Below are positions 37,420 through 46,628 of a stretch of DNA of 64,000 bases, one piece after another. Within the stretch, counting starts at the first letter, position 1; the number at the start of each line of letters is the position of its first letter. Made by a program: the position numbers and the translations under genes. Under the pieces are notes generated by a model. It saw nothing but the letters and a program-made list of their open reading frames with translations, searched no databases and was not told where the DNA came from. This DNA is from Vibrio aestivus (lineage in GTDB: Bacteria; Pseudomonadota; Gammaproteobacteria; Enterobacterales; Vibrionaceae), in the NCBI GenBank assembly GCA_003263845.1, contig JYJN01000014.1:1-64000 (forward strand), given 5' to 3'.

Positions 37420-38198
37420 TTGTTATCTCCTTCACGACGACTCTGTTTAACTAGCCTTATCAATACATAACCACTCAAAACGAACAATGCGGTTGCCATA
37501 GAAAACCACTGTACTGCGTATCCATAGTGCTTTTGCGAACTTAAAGGGACGGGTTGCCAAGGCTGAGGATAAGGCCAACCATCTAATTGAGGTTGAACAA
37601 CAAAATTGTGTAGCTCAACACCCCATACATCACCTAACTCCGGTAAATTCAAGTTCTGAATCCTATTTGGGGTTGTCAGTTCAAAGTTCAAATCTTGACT
37701 CAAAGGGTTGCTGCCCTTTTGATACACTCGCCCCACCAATCGAATCGGATCCACTAGCCAGTCCACCACAGGTAATACGTCACGACTACTCTTGGCATTG
37801 ACAAAGCCACGCTCTAGCAACAAGTAATGACCTTGCGACCTCACCAACTGGTAGGCCAAATAGCCCACTTTCCCTTGGTATGTTTGGTTATCAAGTAACA
37901 GATTCTTTCCAGCTATCGGCACTACGTCCATTTCAATGCGCGTGCCGGTAATCGCTGACAACGCGAAATTTTGGCTAACATCAATGCCGCGTGAAGAAAA
38001 AGACTCAAGCAAAGCATCCATACCTTCAAACATCACCGACTGCTGATTGAGTAGTTGTTTCTCGAACAACTGTTTTTCATCACCCCGTGACATCTGCCAA
38101 AAACCTAATTTGACCAATAAGCAAAACAATCCCACAGTTAGAGTTAACCCCAGCCAAAAACGGCCAGAACGAACAAAAGGATATTGTGAGGATTGCAT
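37416..38198 (-). CDS. SURF1 family cytochrome oxidase assembly protein
   Basis: This inner-membrane protein of about 260 residues assists heme A insertion into subunit I. Two spans flank a periplasmic domain: FWLGLTLTVGLFCLLVKLGFWQ near the start and YAVQWFSMATALFVLSGYVLIRL at the end. Family signatures are LGFWQMSRGDEK, LLERGFVN and QWFSMA. The reading frame extends to a TTG at 38252, but I choose the ATG at 38198, because the extension would lie inside the oppositely transcribed DUF2909 gene. The two start codons share the palindrome CATG. Confidence 0.85.
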   Translation of the reverse strand: MQSSQYPFVRSGRFWLGLTLTVGLFCLLVKLGFWQMSRGDEKQLFEKQLLNQQSVMFEGMDALLESFSSRGIDVSQNFALSAITGTRIEMDVVPIAGKNLLLDNQTYQGKVGYLAYQLVRSQGHYLLLERGFVNAKSSRDVLPVVDWLVDPIRLVGRVYQKGSNPLSQDLNFELTTPNRIQNLNLPELGDVWGVELHNFVVQPQLDGWPYPQPWQPVPLSSQKHYGYAVQWFSMATALFVLSGYVLIRLVKQSRREGDNK

Positions 38199-38421
38199 GA
38201 CATTACTATTCAAAATTGCGTTAGTCCTGTTACTACTTTTCGTCATCGTCAACCTAGGTTTTGCACTATTTCAAATGGTTAGAGAACCTCAAGAGTGTAC
38301 GTCAACTAAACCAATGAGCTTTTATTTAGGTCGACGACTCGTCATCTCCACGGCGATCATCATTCTATTAATCTCAGCACTTTTATTGGGCTGGATTGAA
38401 CCCAACCCACGGCCTTACTAA
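38197..38421 (+). CDS. DUF2909 family twin-transmembrane protein
   Basis: This 74-residue inner-membrane protein has two spans (KIALVLLLLFVIVNLGFALFQ and LVISTAIIILLISALLLGW) joined by a short polar loop. The layout and cox-cluster location fit DUF2909. Its function is unknown; it is presumed to help oxidase assembly. It is transcribed opposite to every other cox gene and its ATG overlaps the SURF1 ATG by two bases (CATG). GAGG upstream provides a ribosome site. Confidence 0.85.
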   Translation: MTLLFKIALVLLLLFVIVNLGFALFQMVREPQECTSTKPMSFYLGRRLVISTAIIILLISALLLGWIEPNPRPY

Positions 38422-38490
38422 CACCCAAATTTTGTTTTCAGTTCCTCTATTCACTAGACGATTCCAAAGCAGATTCAAAAACATCAGTGT

Positions 38491-39372
38491 TTAGAGGACG
38501 TAAACAAACACGAATAGACACAGCCATACCACGTCAACAAAGTGCCAATACCAGCTTCCCGCTTGGAAAGCGAAGTGATCTTTTGGAGTGAAATGGTCTT
38601 TGGCAATTCTAAACAACAATACCAGTAAGAAGATGGTGCCAAGCAAAACATGTAGACCATGGAAACCTGTCAGTAAGAAAAAGGTGTTGCCATAAATACC
38701 TGACTGGAAAGTTAAACCAAGGTCAGCATAAGCGTGCGCATATTCGACCCCTTGGTAATAAAGGAAGAACCCTGCTAGAACAATCGTGATCTCTAACCAA
38801 ACGATAAGTGCCATTCGGCGATCTTTTTCCAAACTGATGTGTGCCATATGCAAAGTGATGGATGAAAGAAGCAACAAAATGGTATTGGTGAGCGGAATCC
38901 CTTTCCAAGGCATGCTTTGCGTCGTCGTGCCATCTGGCGTTGTTGTCAGAGGCCACATTGCTTCAAAAGCGGGCCAGAGTACCTCATGGGTCATCGCATT
39001 ATTGTCCGCGCCGCCAAGCCAAGGTATGGAAAGCACTCGAGCGTAAAACAACGCACCGAATAAAGCGCCAAAGAACATCACTTCAGAGAAGATAAACCAG
39101 CTCATGCCCTGCTTGAATGACCGAGCAATTTGTGCAGAATACAACCCTGACATAGATTCAGACACTACGTTGCTAAACCAACCAGCCAACATAAACAGCA
39201 GTACAGCAAAACCGATAAATAGCACCACTTTACCAAACACACCGCTACCATCAGTTTGGGTACTTTGAACCGTCAAACCCGCCCCTACGGCAACAAGAAA
39301 CAGGGCAACAGCACCCACTAATGGCCAACTACTGTGGGCGGGTACGTAATAGGTTTCGTGCTTTGAACTCAT
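38491..39372 (-). CDS. coxC: cytochrome c oxidase subunit III
   Basis: This 293-residue inner-membrane subunit has about seven spans. Signatures include YYVPAHSSWPLVGAVALF at the start, WFIFSEVMFFGALFGALFYAR, TFFLLTGFHGLHVLLGTIFL and the end WYWHFVDVVWLCLFVFVYVL. The Glu in SEVMFF and His in GFHGLH are the conserved subunit III residues. It lies between ctaG and SURF1 in the expected order. Confidence 0.95.
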   Translation of the reverse strand: MSSKHETYYVPAHSSWPLVGAVALFLVAVGAGLTVQSTQTDGSGVFGKVVLFIGFAVLLFMLAGWFSNVVSESMSGLYSAQIARSFKQGMSWFIFSEVMFFGALFGALFYARVLSIPWLGGADNNAMTHEVLWPAFEAMWPLTTTPDGTTTQSMPWKGIPLTNTILLLLSSITLHMAHISLEKDRRMALIVWLEITIVLAGFFLYYQGVEYAHAYADLGLTFQSGIYGNTFFLLTGFHGLHVLLGTIFLLVLLFRIAKDHFTPKDHFAFQAGSWYWHFVDVVWLCLFVFVYVL

Positions 39373-39412
39373 GGTATATTTCCTTATTCAATCACTCCGT
39401 GAGAGCATCGCT

Positions 39413-40069
39413 CTATTGCGAACGAACCTCGTCTTGCTCTTTATCAGATTGCTTTTTGGTATAGGGATCTGTAGTCGAAAGTAATGCTGTTACGACCTCT
39501 CCTTTGTCCACCAACTGAGTAGTCTCGACCGAATCAGTAATGTTATAGAGGGTGTAAGAAAGCGTTAGTGTATGAATGGAGTCAGGTATATCTGGCTCTA
39601 TATAAAAGATAAGCGGCATTTCGGCTTGTCCATTGGCTGCAAGTGGCTGTTGGTTAAAGCAAAAACACTCAATTTTGTTAAAGTAGTTCGCCCCCAAGCC
39701 CGGAGAAACCGATGGCACCGCCTGCCCCACCAAAGCTGAAGACGCTTTGTTCATGGCGACATAATGGGTTTGGATCACTTCCCCTGGATGGACTTCCATC
39801 ACCGTCACTTCTGGTGTAAACGACCACGGCATGCCTTTATTGATATGAGCCATAAACTCAACCCGCAACGTTCGGCTAATGTCTGCGACCATACCCACGG
39901 GCTGAACGGCCGACGCAGTATTGGTTTTGCCATTAATACCCAGGGCATCACACATAATGTCGTACAACGGAACAAGCGCAAAACCAAAGCCAAACATAGC
40001 CACCACCGCACCCAATAACTTGAGCGTGAGTTTTTTGTGCGACTTCTGCGTTTGATTCTGGTTATCCAT
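39413..40069 (-). CDS. ctaG: cytochrome c oxidase copper-assembly protein CtaG/Cox11
   Basis: This 218-residue protein delivers copper to the CuB site of subunit I. One N-terminal span (LGAVVAMFGFGFALVPLYDIMC) anchors a periplasmic immunoglobulin-like domain. The copper-binding motif is KIECFCFNQQPLAANG, and the family-typical MPWSFTP and YDIMCDALGINGKT are present. The C-terminal tail is extended and acidic (KKQSDKEQDEVRSQ). It lies nine bases after coxA. Confidence 0.95.
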   Translation of the reverse strand: MDNQNQTQKSHKKLTLKLLGAVVAMFGFGFALVPLYDIMCDALGINGKTNTASAVQPVGMVADISRTLRVEFMAHINKGMPWSFTPEVTVMEVHPGEVIQTHYVAMNKASSALVGQAVPSVSPGLGANYFNKIECFCFNQQPLAANGQAEMPLIFYIEPDIPDSIHTLTLSYTLYNITDSVETTQLVDKGEVVTALLSTTDPYTKKQSDKEQDEVRSQ

Positions 40070-40078
40070 TTGAATCCC

Positions 40079-41740
40079 CTAGTCCACTTTTGGCGGCGTT
40101 TCGAACGTGTGGTGAGGCGCTGGGCTTGGAACTGTCCATTCAAGACCTTCTGCTCTATCCCAAGGTTTCGCTTTCGCTTTTTCACCTCCGCGAGCACATT
40201 TGATAACTACCCACAAGAAGATCAACTGTGACAACCCAAACGCAAAGCCGCCTATCGACACAATTTGGTTCACGTCAGCAAATTGAATAGCGTAGTCTGG
40301 AATGCGTCGTGGCATACCCGCTAAACCTAGAAAGTGCATAGGGAAGAACAGAATGTTGACCGAAACCACCGACGTCCAGAAGTGCCATAAACTCAGCTTC
40401 TCGTCATACATGTGGCCCGTCCACTTCGGTAGCCAATAGTATGCCGCAGCCATAATCGAGAAGACCGCTCCCGACACCAATACATAGTGGAAGTGCGCAA
40501 CCACAAAGTAGGTGTCATGGTATTGGAAATCCGCTGGTGCAATCGCCAGCATCAAGCCAGAAAACCCACCAATAGTGAACAGCACGATAAAGGCAATGGA
40601 GAACAGCATTGGTGTTTCAAACGTCAATGCCCCTCGCCACATCGTTGCCACCCAGTTAAACACTTTCACCCCGGTCGGCACCGCTATCAACATGGTGCAA
40701 TACATAAAGAAGAGTTCAGCAAACACGGGCATTCCGGTGGTGAACATGTGGTGCGCCCAAACAAAGAATGAGAGGAAAGCGATACTACAAGTGGCGTAAA
40801 CCATAGAGTGATAACCAAACAGTTTCTTGCCAGAAAATGCTGGAATAATGGCAGAAACGATACCAAATGAAGGCAGTATCATGATGTACACTTCTGGGTG
40901 CCCAAAGAACCAGAAAATGTGCTGGAACATCACCGGATCTCCACCACCAGCAGCGTCAAAGAAGCTCGTTCCGAAGTATTTGTCGGTGAGAACCATGGTC
41001 ACTGCCCCAGCAAGCACGGGCATCACCGCAATAAGCAGAAACGCAGTGATTAACCAAGTCCAAACAAATAGAGGCATCTTGAACCATGTCATTCCCGGTG
41101 CACGCATGTTTACAATCGTCACGATGACGTTAATTGCCCCCATGATGGAACTGATACCCATGATGTGAACAGAGAACACAAACAAAGCGGTACTATCCGG
41201 CCCATATGTCGTTGAAAGCGGCGCGTAGAATGTCCAACCAAAGTTAGGGCCGCCTCCTTCAGTGAACAAAGAAGCAATAAGGATCAAAAACGCGAAGGGC
41301 AAAATCCAAAAGCTTAAGTTATTCATTCGCGGTAAAGCCATGTCTGGTGCACCAATCATCATTGGGATCATCCAGTTAGCAAGGCCTGTAAAAGCTGGCA
41401 TTACGGCACCAAACACCATGATCAAACCGTGTACGGTGGTCATTTGGTTAAAGAAATTAGGCTCGACAAGTTGCAAACCGGGTTGGAAAAGCTCAGCACG
41501 AATGATCATCGCCATCGCACCGCCGGTTAAAAACATCGCAAAGCTAAACCACAAATAAAGCGTTCCTATGTCTTTATGGTTTGTCGAAAAGAGCCAACGG
41601 CCGATACCGGAGGGAGCTCCGTGATGGTGATGATCATCAGCTTCAATCGCAACAGAGCTAGTACTTACCGATTGCGCTTCATTCACCGCCGATGACTTCA
41701 CTTCTTTATGTACGGACGAGTTGGGTGTGGACGTTTTCAT
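40079..41740 (-). CDS. coxA: cytochrome c oxidase subunit I
   Basis: This is the twelve-span catalytic subunit, about 553 residues. It holds heme A, heme a3 and CuB and reduces oxygen to water while pumping protons. Visible sites are the low-spin heme His in TTVHGLIMVFGAVMPAF, the CuB His/Tyr cross-link in WFFGHPEVYIMILP, the His-His pair in VWAHHMFTTG, and YHDTYFVVAHFHYVLVSGAVF. I place the start at ATG 41740 behind AGGAGTGACA. The N-terminus has a His cluster (DDHHHHGAP). Heme-type genes ctaA and cyoE nearby support an aa3/caa3 enzyme. Confidence 0.96.
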   Translation of the reverse strand: MKTSTPNSSVHKEVKSSAVNEAQSVSTSSVAIEADDHHHHGAPSGIGRWLFSTNHKDIGTLYLWFSFAMFLTGGAMAMIIRAELFQPGLQLVEPNFFNQMTTVHGLIMVFGAVMPAFTGLANWMIPMMIGAPDMALPRMNNLSFWILPFAFLILIASLFTEGGGPNFGWTFYAPLSTTYGPDSTALFVFSVHIMGISSIMGAINVIVTIVNMRAPGMTWFKMPLFVWTWLITAFLLIAVMPVLAGAVTMVLTDKYFGTSFFDAAGGGDPVMFQHIFWFFGHPEVYIMILPSFGIVSAIIPAFSGKKLFGYHSMVYATCSIAFLSFFVWAHHMFTTGMPVFAELFFMYCTMLIAVPTGVKVFNWVATMWRGALTFETPMLFSIAFIVLFTIGGFSGLMLAIAPADFQYHDTYFVVAHFHYVLVSGAVFSIMAAAYYWLPKWTGHMYDEKLSLWHFWTSVVSVNILFFPMHFLGLAGMPRRIPDYAIQFADVNQIVSIGGFAFGLSQLIFLWVVIKCARGGEKAKAKPWDRAEGLEWTVPSPAPHHTFETPPKVD

Positions 41741-41769
41741 TGTCACTCCTTGGACTATTCCTTAGTGGA

Positions 41770-42924
41770 CTACTGCCCTTGTTCTTTGAAGGCATTCACA
41801 TCCGATGCTTGAACCACATCACCAGTATCGTTACCCCAAGCATTTCGCTGATAGGTGACGACCGCAGCTATTTCTTTATCGCTCAACTGGTTGGCAAATG
41901 CTTGCATCGCCGTTCCTGAGCGGCCATTTACAATAATATCCAGATGGTCATCCAGCGGGCCTAAGGCAATTGCGCTGCCTTTGATCGCAGGGAACGCTCC
42001 TGCCAAACCCTCACCATTGGCTTGGTGGCAGACTGCACAACGCTCTACATAAATTTTTTCACCCATTGGCATCAAGTCATCCATCGTCATTGAGCTTTCA
42101 AGAGCCAGTTGCGCGGCTTTTTTCTCTTCAGCGATTTCAAGTTTCTTGTTTGCTAACCATTGGTCATACTCTTCTTCTTCCATAGCATGCACTACGACGG
42201 GCATGAAACCATGAGCTTGACCACAAAGCTCGGCACATTGGCCTCGATAAACACCAGGCTTATCGATACGCGTCCAAGCCTCATTAATAAAGCCCGGAAT
42301 AGTATCTTTTTTCACAGCAAAATCTGGGACCCACCAAGAGTGGATAACATCATCGGAAGTCATCAGAAAACGGACTTTGCGGTTGATAGGAAGAACCAAA
42401 GGATTGTCGACTTCAAGTAGGTAATGAGCGCCTTTCTCTTCTATCCCTTCAATCTGCTTTTGTGAGGTGGTCATTAAGCTGAAGAACTCAACCTCTTCGC
42501 CAAAATAGCTGTAATGCCACTTCCATTGTGAGCCTGTAATTTTTACCGTCAGGTCTGACTCAGAGCTATCTTCCATCGCCATCAGGGTTGTAGTGGCAGG
42601 AATAGCCATACCGATCAAAATCAGAACGGGGATGACCGTCCAAATGATCTCTACTTTGGTACTTTCATGAAAATGGGCAGCAACTGCTCCCTTTGACTTT
42701 CGATGTTTGATGATCGAATAGAACATTACGCCAAAAACGACTAGAGCAATGACACAGCAGATATAAAAAATCAGCATGTGCAGTTCGTACACTTGCTCAC
42801 TTATCTGGGTGACGCCTCTGGTTAGGTTGAAAGTCTGCCCTTCTTCAGCAGAGTATGCAGGGGTGGTAAGGCAACCCAGTATAAAGCTCAACCAGAGCCA
42901 GATTTTTGCCTTTAGCTTTCTCAC
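41770..42924 (-). CDS. coxB: cytochrome c oxidase subunit II with fused cytochrome c domain
   Basis: This 384-residue subunit accepts electrons at the CuA centre. A signal sequence and two spans come first (ELHMLIFYICCVIALVVFGVMF and TVIPVLILIGMAIPATTTLM). The CuA cupredoxin domain has DVIHSWWVPDF and YRGQCAELCGQAHGFMPV. A C-terminal heme domain has ERCAVCHQANGEG with a later Met, making this a caa3-type subunit II. It begins with GTG behind GAGGAG and is the first gene of the operon. Confidence 0.95.
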   Translation of the reverse strand: MRKLKAKIWLWLSFILGCLTTPAYSAEEGQTFNLTRGVTQISEQVYELHMLIFYICCVIALVVFGVMFYSIIKHRKSKGAVAAHFHESTKVEIIWTVIPVLILIGMAIPATTTLMAMEDSSESDLTVKITGSQWKWHYSYFGEEVEFFSLMTTSQKQIEGIEEKGAHYLLEVDNPLVLPINRKVRFLMTSDDVIHSWWVPDFAVKKDTIPGFINEAWTRIDKPGVYRGQCAELCGQAHGFMPVVVHAMEEEEYDQWLANKKLEIAEEKKAAQLALESSMTMDDLMPMGEKIYVERCAVCHQANGEGLAGAFPAIKGSAIALGPLDDHLDIIVNGRSGTAMQAFANQLSDKEIAAVVTYQRNAWGNDTGDVVQASDVNAFKEQGQ

Positions 42925-43030
42925 ACGAGCTCTCCTCAGTATCGAGCACCTTCCATAATGCTCTTGGATTTACTGGTCGATCGATTAGTGCTCATAGGCC
43001 TTTATAGGGCGTAAAATGAGCCTAAATTAA

Positions 43031-43066
43031 TGTTATATTTATGTTAATAAACGTTAGTTAATGTTT
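43031..43066 (-). promoter_or_regulatory. ArcA-like direct repeats upstream of coxB
   Basis: TGTTA at 43031 and 43042, CGTTA at 43052 and TGTTT at 43062 recur at 10-11-base spacing. ArcA binds direct repeats of this kind (TGTTA-like, 11 bases apart) and represses aerobic oxidases without oxygen. The array lies about 105-140 bases before the coxB start. The rest of 42925-43253 shows nothing else notable. Confidence 0.45.
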
Positions 43067-43222
43067 CTAAATAGCGCAAGAAAGTGCTAAACCAAAATAA
43101 AAAAGTACTACTGTGGTCACTAGGCGCACTGCAACATCGAGAAAGTGGAGGCTGTTTTATGAGGAAGGTAGGATAGCGAGGAAAAAGTCTGTACGAGTTG
43201 AAGAATCGTCGTACAAATGTAA

Positions 43223-43247
43223 AAGAAGTGGGTTAAACCCACTTCTT
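43223..43247 (-). terminator. intrinsic terminator of the DsbA-family gene
   Basis: A near-perfect stem AAGAAGTGGGTT/AACCCACTTCTT with a one-base centre is followed on the minus strand by TTTACATTT. It sits seven bases past the stop codon. Confidence 0.75.
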
Positions 43248-43253
43248 AGTTTC

Positions 43254-43973
43254 TTACAGTTGCTGTTGAACGACCTGCTCAAGTTTATCGTAGGGCAAGT
43301 AACCCGGAATCACTTGATCCCCCATGATCATTGCTGGCGTTCCACGCAAACCCAACTCAGTAAACAAGCGGTAGTTTTTATCGACAACATCCATCATAGA
43401 ACTGCTTTCTTCGAGCTGTTTGAGGGTTTGAGTTTTCTCTGCAACCGCTTTTAACGACGTGTCATTATGCATGGAACGTTTTGCCACAAGAAGGTCATGT
43501 ACCTCTTTGTATTTCTCTGGGGTATCTTGCCAAACCTTAAGCGCATAGGCCGCTGTATTGGAATCTGTCCCCTGCATAAGCTCCTTCAACGGCGTAAAGA
43601 AGTTGACCACTTTGACCTGAGGGTAGTTTGAAACCAGTTTCTCTAACTCCGGCTCTAACTTTTTGCAGTACGGGCAGTTGTAATCTGTCACATTGACAAT
43701 GGTCAGTTCAGGTTCGTCACTTCCCATAACCGGATGAACCGAACTTTCAATATAGGAATCTAACTCTACCAACTTCTCTTTAAACTGCTTTTGCTGAGCA
43801 ACATAGCCATTCAGGCTCTCATGCAGCGTCGCCACAATTTCTGGGTGACTCTTCAAAATCGAAACAATCTCTTCGATTTGATCATCAGTGTCGTCTGCCA
43901 ATGCAGCAGGGCTAAACAATGGCGCAGCAGCAAACATTGCGAATAGAGTCAAAGACAGTATTGTCTTCTGCAT
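43254..43973 (-). CDS. periplasmic DsbA-family thiol oxidoreductase
   Basis: This 239-residue protein has a signal peptide (LFAMFAAAPLFSPAALA/DD), a helical N-terminal segment of about 80 residues and a thioredoxin fold. The active site is DYNCPYCKKLEPE and the cis-Pro loop GLRGTPAMIMGDQVIPG. The N-terminal extension recalls ScsC or Com1-like proteins, which can be oligomeric disulfide isomerases. The CPYC pair differs from CPHC of DsbA. It lies next to the cox operon, where thiol chemistry is needed for CuA assembly; that link is inference only. Confidence 0.88.
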   Translation of the reverse strand: MQKTILSLTLFAMFAAAPLFSPAALADDTDDQIEEIVSILKSHPEIVATLHESLNGYVAQQKQFKEKLVELDSYIESSVHPVMGSDEPELTIVNVTDYNCPYCKKLEPELEKLVSNYPQVKVVNFFTPLKELMQGTDSNTAAYALKVWQDTPEKYKEVHDLLVAKRSMHNDTSLKAVAEKTQTLKQLEESSSMMDVVDKNYRLFTELGLRGTPAMIMGDQVIPGYLPYDKLEQVVQQQL

Positions 43974-44180
43974 AATTTCTTCTCTGTTTTAATAAAAGCA
44001 ATACATGAAAGCAAAACCACCCCAATCAGAAGGGGGCATACTGTAAGTCATGGTCATCATTTAGCCAATACACGTCTGTAATCGACTATGGAAAGCAGAC
44101 CGTGAGTGTACTAATTTACATTCAAGACAACTATAAAGATTAGAATAAATTAGCTTTTTTCAGATGAATATGTTTAATTT

Positions 44181-44795
44181 CTATTCAGCGACCCACTCAA
44201 TTTCGATTAAAGTTTTGTCACCGCACTTTAAACGGCCTAGAAAGATATCGCCTTGGTGCACTTCACCAACTCCTTTGGGTGTGCCAGTCATCAAGACATC
44301 CCCATCTTCAAGTGGCGTGTAGCTGCTCACTTCGTCCAAAATGGTTTCTGGTGAATAGATCATTTGAGGAACAGTACCGCACTGGACTCGAACACAGTTA
44401 ATGTAGAGCTCAATTTGCAATTGCTTGATGTCGATACCATCAAGAGGGATAAAGCGGCTCATAACTGCAGAGCTTTCGAAACTCTTCGCGCGCTCCCACG
44501 GCAAGCCTTGGTTCTTAAGCTTTGACTGCATTTCACGCTTGGTTAGATCTAATCCAATCCCCACGGCATAAAGCTGGTTCTGTTTCACCACAAAGCAGAT
44601 TTCAGCTTCGTAATGTAAAGGCTCTTGATGGAAAGAAGTCAGGCGTTCAGAAAGGCTCGCATTGGTTTTGTTGAACAACACCATCTGCTCTGGAATAGCA
44701 TTGTTGAGTTCTTGAATATGCTCGAGGTAATTTCGCCCAACACAAACAATCTTTGATGGTGCTATCAGCTCTTCACCCAACCTAATAGTGCGCAT
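44181..44795 (-). CDS. fumarylacetoacetate hydrolase family protein
   Basis: This enzyme of about 204 residues belongs to the FAH fold, whose members hydrolyse or decarboxylate beta-keto acids (for example oxaloacetate or acylpyruvates). Signatures are IVCVGRNYLEH, metal-binding Glu in HYEAEICFVV, GIGLDLTKREMQSKLKNQGLPW, and DVLMTGTPKGVGEV. The frame is open to 44885, but AAGGAT before the ATG at 44795 and the typical start MRTIRLGEELIAPSKIVC decide for the shorter form. Substrate is unknown. It appears monocistronic. Confidence 0.88.
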   Translation of the reverse strand: MRTIRLGEELIAPSKIVCVGRNYLEHIQELNNAIPEQMVLFNKTNASLSERLTSFHQEPLHYEAEICFVVKQNQLYAVGIGLDLTKREMQSKLKNQGLPWERAKSFESSAVMSRFIPLDGIDIKQLQIELYINCVRVQCGTVPQMIYSPETILDEVSSYTPLEDGDVLMTGTPKGVGEVHQGDIFLGRLKCGDKTLIEIEWVAE

Positions 44796-44965
44796 ATCCA
44801 ATCCTTTATCTTCATCAACGTGGTTCAAAAAACAAGGCGGATAGTGTAAAGCAAAGTGTTTACCAATTAATCTAACTAGCAGCACTTTATTGCTAAAATC
44901 AGATCTTGGCTCAACTTTGAGATGTTCGATTTAAGTAATCGAAAAGTAGAAGGAACAGGAAAAAC

Positions 44966-44999
44966 AAAAAACGCCCACAACAAAAGTTGCAGGCGTTTT
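44966..44999. terminator. intrinsic terminator between the porin and FAH gene
   Basis: The stem AAAACGCC(c)ACAAC/GTTG(ca)GGCGTTTT with an AAAA loop lies just beyond the porin stop on the minus strand. T-runs follow on both strands. Confidence 0.7.
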
Positions 45000-45029
45000 C
45001 TATAAATTAGGCAGAGTTAGCTGACTAAA

Positions 45030-46052
45030 TTATAGGTAGAAACGAGCACCGATAACCCACTTGTCATCTGTAGTACGGTTGTTCTCGTCATTTAGATCGA
45101 ACTGGTAACCAGTGTAACCAACGATGTTAGAAGCGAAGTTGTACTCAGCTTGTAGAGCTAGCTCTTCACGAGTTGTTTCCTTAGCAATACCTTCTGCTTT
45201 AGCTTCAGCAGTTTCGTAGTTGATGCTTAGGTTTAGGCTGTTCGCTAGAGCGTAAGCCGCTAGAACTTCGTATGCGTCAGTTTCAACTGTCGTAACTTTG
45301 TCTTCGCCCATTAGGTAAACAGCAGCTAGGTATAGACCGTTACCGTAAGAGCCGTAAGAAGCTGAAACAGTGTGGAAGTCTAGCGAGTTCTTGCCAGCAG
45401 CGCGAACTACGTCGCCAGTGCTGTATGCGTAGCCTAGGTTAGCACCCATGAAGTCGTAAGAAGCAACTAGCTGAACACGATCTTTGTATTCATCAGATTC
45501 GCCCACTACCTTAGTAGTAGAAGCACCTTGCCATGCAACACCTAGGTTTAGCGCGCCAGCGTCTCCAAAATCAAAACCGTTGCGGTAAGAGATCATGTCG
45601 TCTGCACGAGTCAGACCAATCTTAGCGAAATCAGAGCCTGCGTATAAGAAATCGTTAGCAAACGCGATTGGCATATCAGTTGCGCCAGCTACATCGTAGT
45701 ATGGTGCCCACTGAGTACCCACTACAGTGCGACCTAGTTCATCGTGAGTAAGACCGATGTAACCAAGACGAGTAGTGAAAGAGTTTTCACCGTTCTCTAG
45801 GAAGTTAGCTAGAGACCACTCACCGCGTGCGTCAACTGTGAAACCGTTACCCAAGTCTTGAGTAGCAGTGAAGTTGATACGTGGAGAGTTAGTGCCTACT
45901 TCAGTGTTACCTTCTTCTGAACCGTTTAGGTTTACAGAAACGTGACCGCCCATTGCGAAAGTAGTACCGTCGTTGTTGTATAGTTCAACAGCGAATGCTT
46001 GAGATGAGATTGCAGCAGCAGAGATTGCAACAGCTAAGATTTTTTTGTTCAT
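45030..46052 (-). CDS. general porin, OmpU/OmpC-like
   Basis: This 340-residue outer-membrane protein has a signal peptide (KKILAVAISAAAISSQAFA/VE) and sixteen-strand-porin features. They are ELYNNDGTTFAMGGHVSVN at the start, the constriction-loop region TRLGYIGLTHDELGRTVVGTQWAPYYDVAG, and a C-terminal Leu after WVIGARFYL. I choose the ATG at 46052, because the seven upstream codons are not part of a signal peptide and GGACTTT precedes this ATG. It is divergent from a second porin, an arrangement suggesting reciprocal control. Confidence 0.88.
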   Translation of the reverse strand: MNKKILAVAISAAAISSQAFAVELYNNDGTTFAMGGHVSVNLNGSEEGNTEVGTNSPRINFTATQDLGNGFTVDARGEWSLANFLENGENSFTTRLGYIGLTHDELGRTVVGTQWAPYYDVAGATDMPIAFANDFLYAGSDFAKIGLTRADDMISYRNGFDFGDAGALNLGVAWQGASTTKVVGESDEYKDRVQLVASYDFMGANLGYAYSTGDVVRAAGKNSLDFHTVSASYGSYGNGLYLAAVYLMGEDKVTTVETDAYEVLAAYALANSLNLSINYETAEAKAEGIAKETTREELALQAEYNFASNIVGYTGYQFDLNDENNRTTDDKWVIGARFYL

Positions 46053-46628
46053 TTTAAAGTCCATATATAACAAAAGTTATGTCCACCATTTAATCGAACA
46101 TTGTTCATCAATCGCTAATGTAACGACTGCTTCACAGCTCGATTAACAAGTGATTAGGACTTTACCCAACCAACCCGAAAAAGTTGCACAAAATAATATA
46201 AAATCTACAACTTCAGTTGAGAAATAAATATAAAACAAATAAAAACAGTGCGTTAGGTGATATTTCTCTTAAAAAATGATGTTTTTTATTTAGATTACAA
46301 AATGAAATATTTATATTTTTGACCCAAAAACAATCAACGGCAAAAATATAAAACCAGCAACTCATAGCTTCAACTTTAAATAGTTTGCATTTATGTAGAT
46401 GCATCGTTAATAAAATCCAATAGATTAGGCGTATATTGCAGCCTAGCCATAAAGTTTTAGTAGCAGAATCCCCTTCTTAACGCTGTTTATTTATTCACCA
46501 CAGCGACATAAAACCAAAATAAAACCGTAATATTTCAGAAATGAAATCGTAATCCAGTCGTTCTACCTTAGTGGCAACTCATTTGATTAGAGCAATGATG
46601 CTCACAATACTAATAAGGTACTTTCAAA
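46053..46628. other. divergent porin control region, about 575 bases
   Basis: This very AT-rich stretch separates two outward-facing porin genes. It contains AAGTTG/CAACTT arms 33 bases apart (about 46180-46213) and T/A runs around 46260-46320. A 63-codon frame on the minus strand (46213-46404) is Phe/Cys-rich low-complexity sequence, not a gene. I cannot assign OmpR, CRP or ToxR sites with confidence. Confidence 0.4.

Noticed and set aside
40487..41558. Long plus-strand reading frames opposite coxA (40487-40771, 40512-40799, 40827-41168, 41262-41558)
   Set aside because: They are antisense shadows of the highly conserved coxA coding sequence, with no ribosome sites and low-complexity, charge-rich translations.
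46213..46404. A 63-codon minus-strand frame between the porins
   Set aside because: The translation is Phe/Cys-rich AT-driven sequence without a ribosome site.
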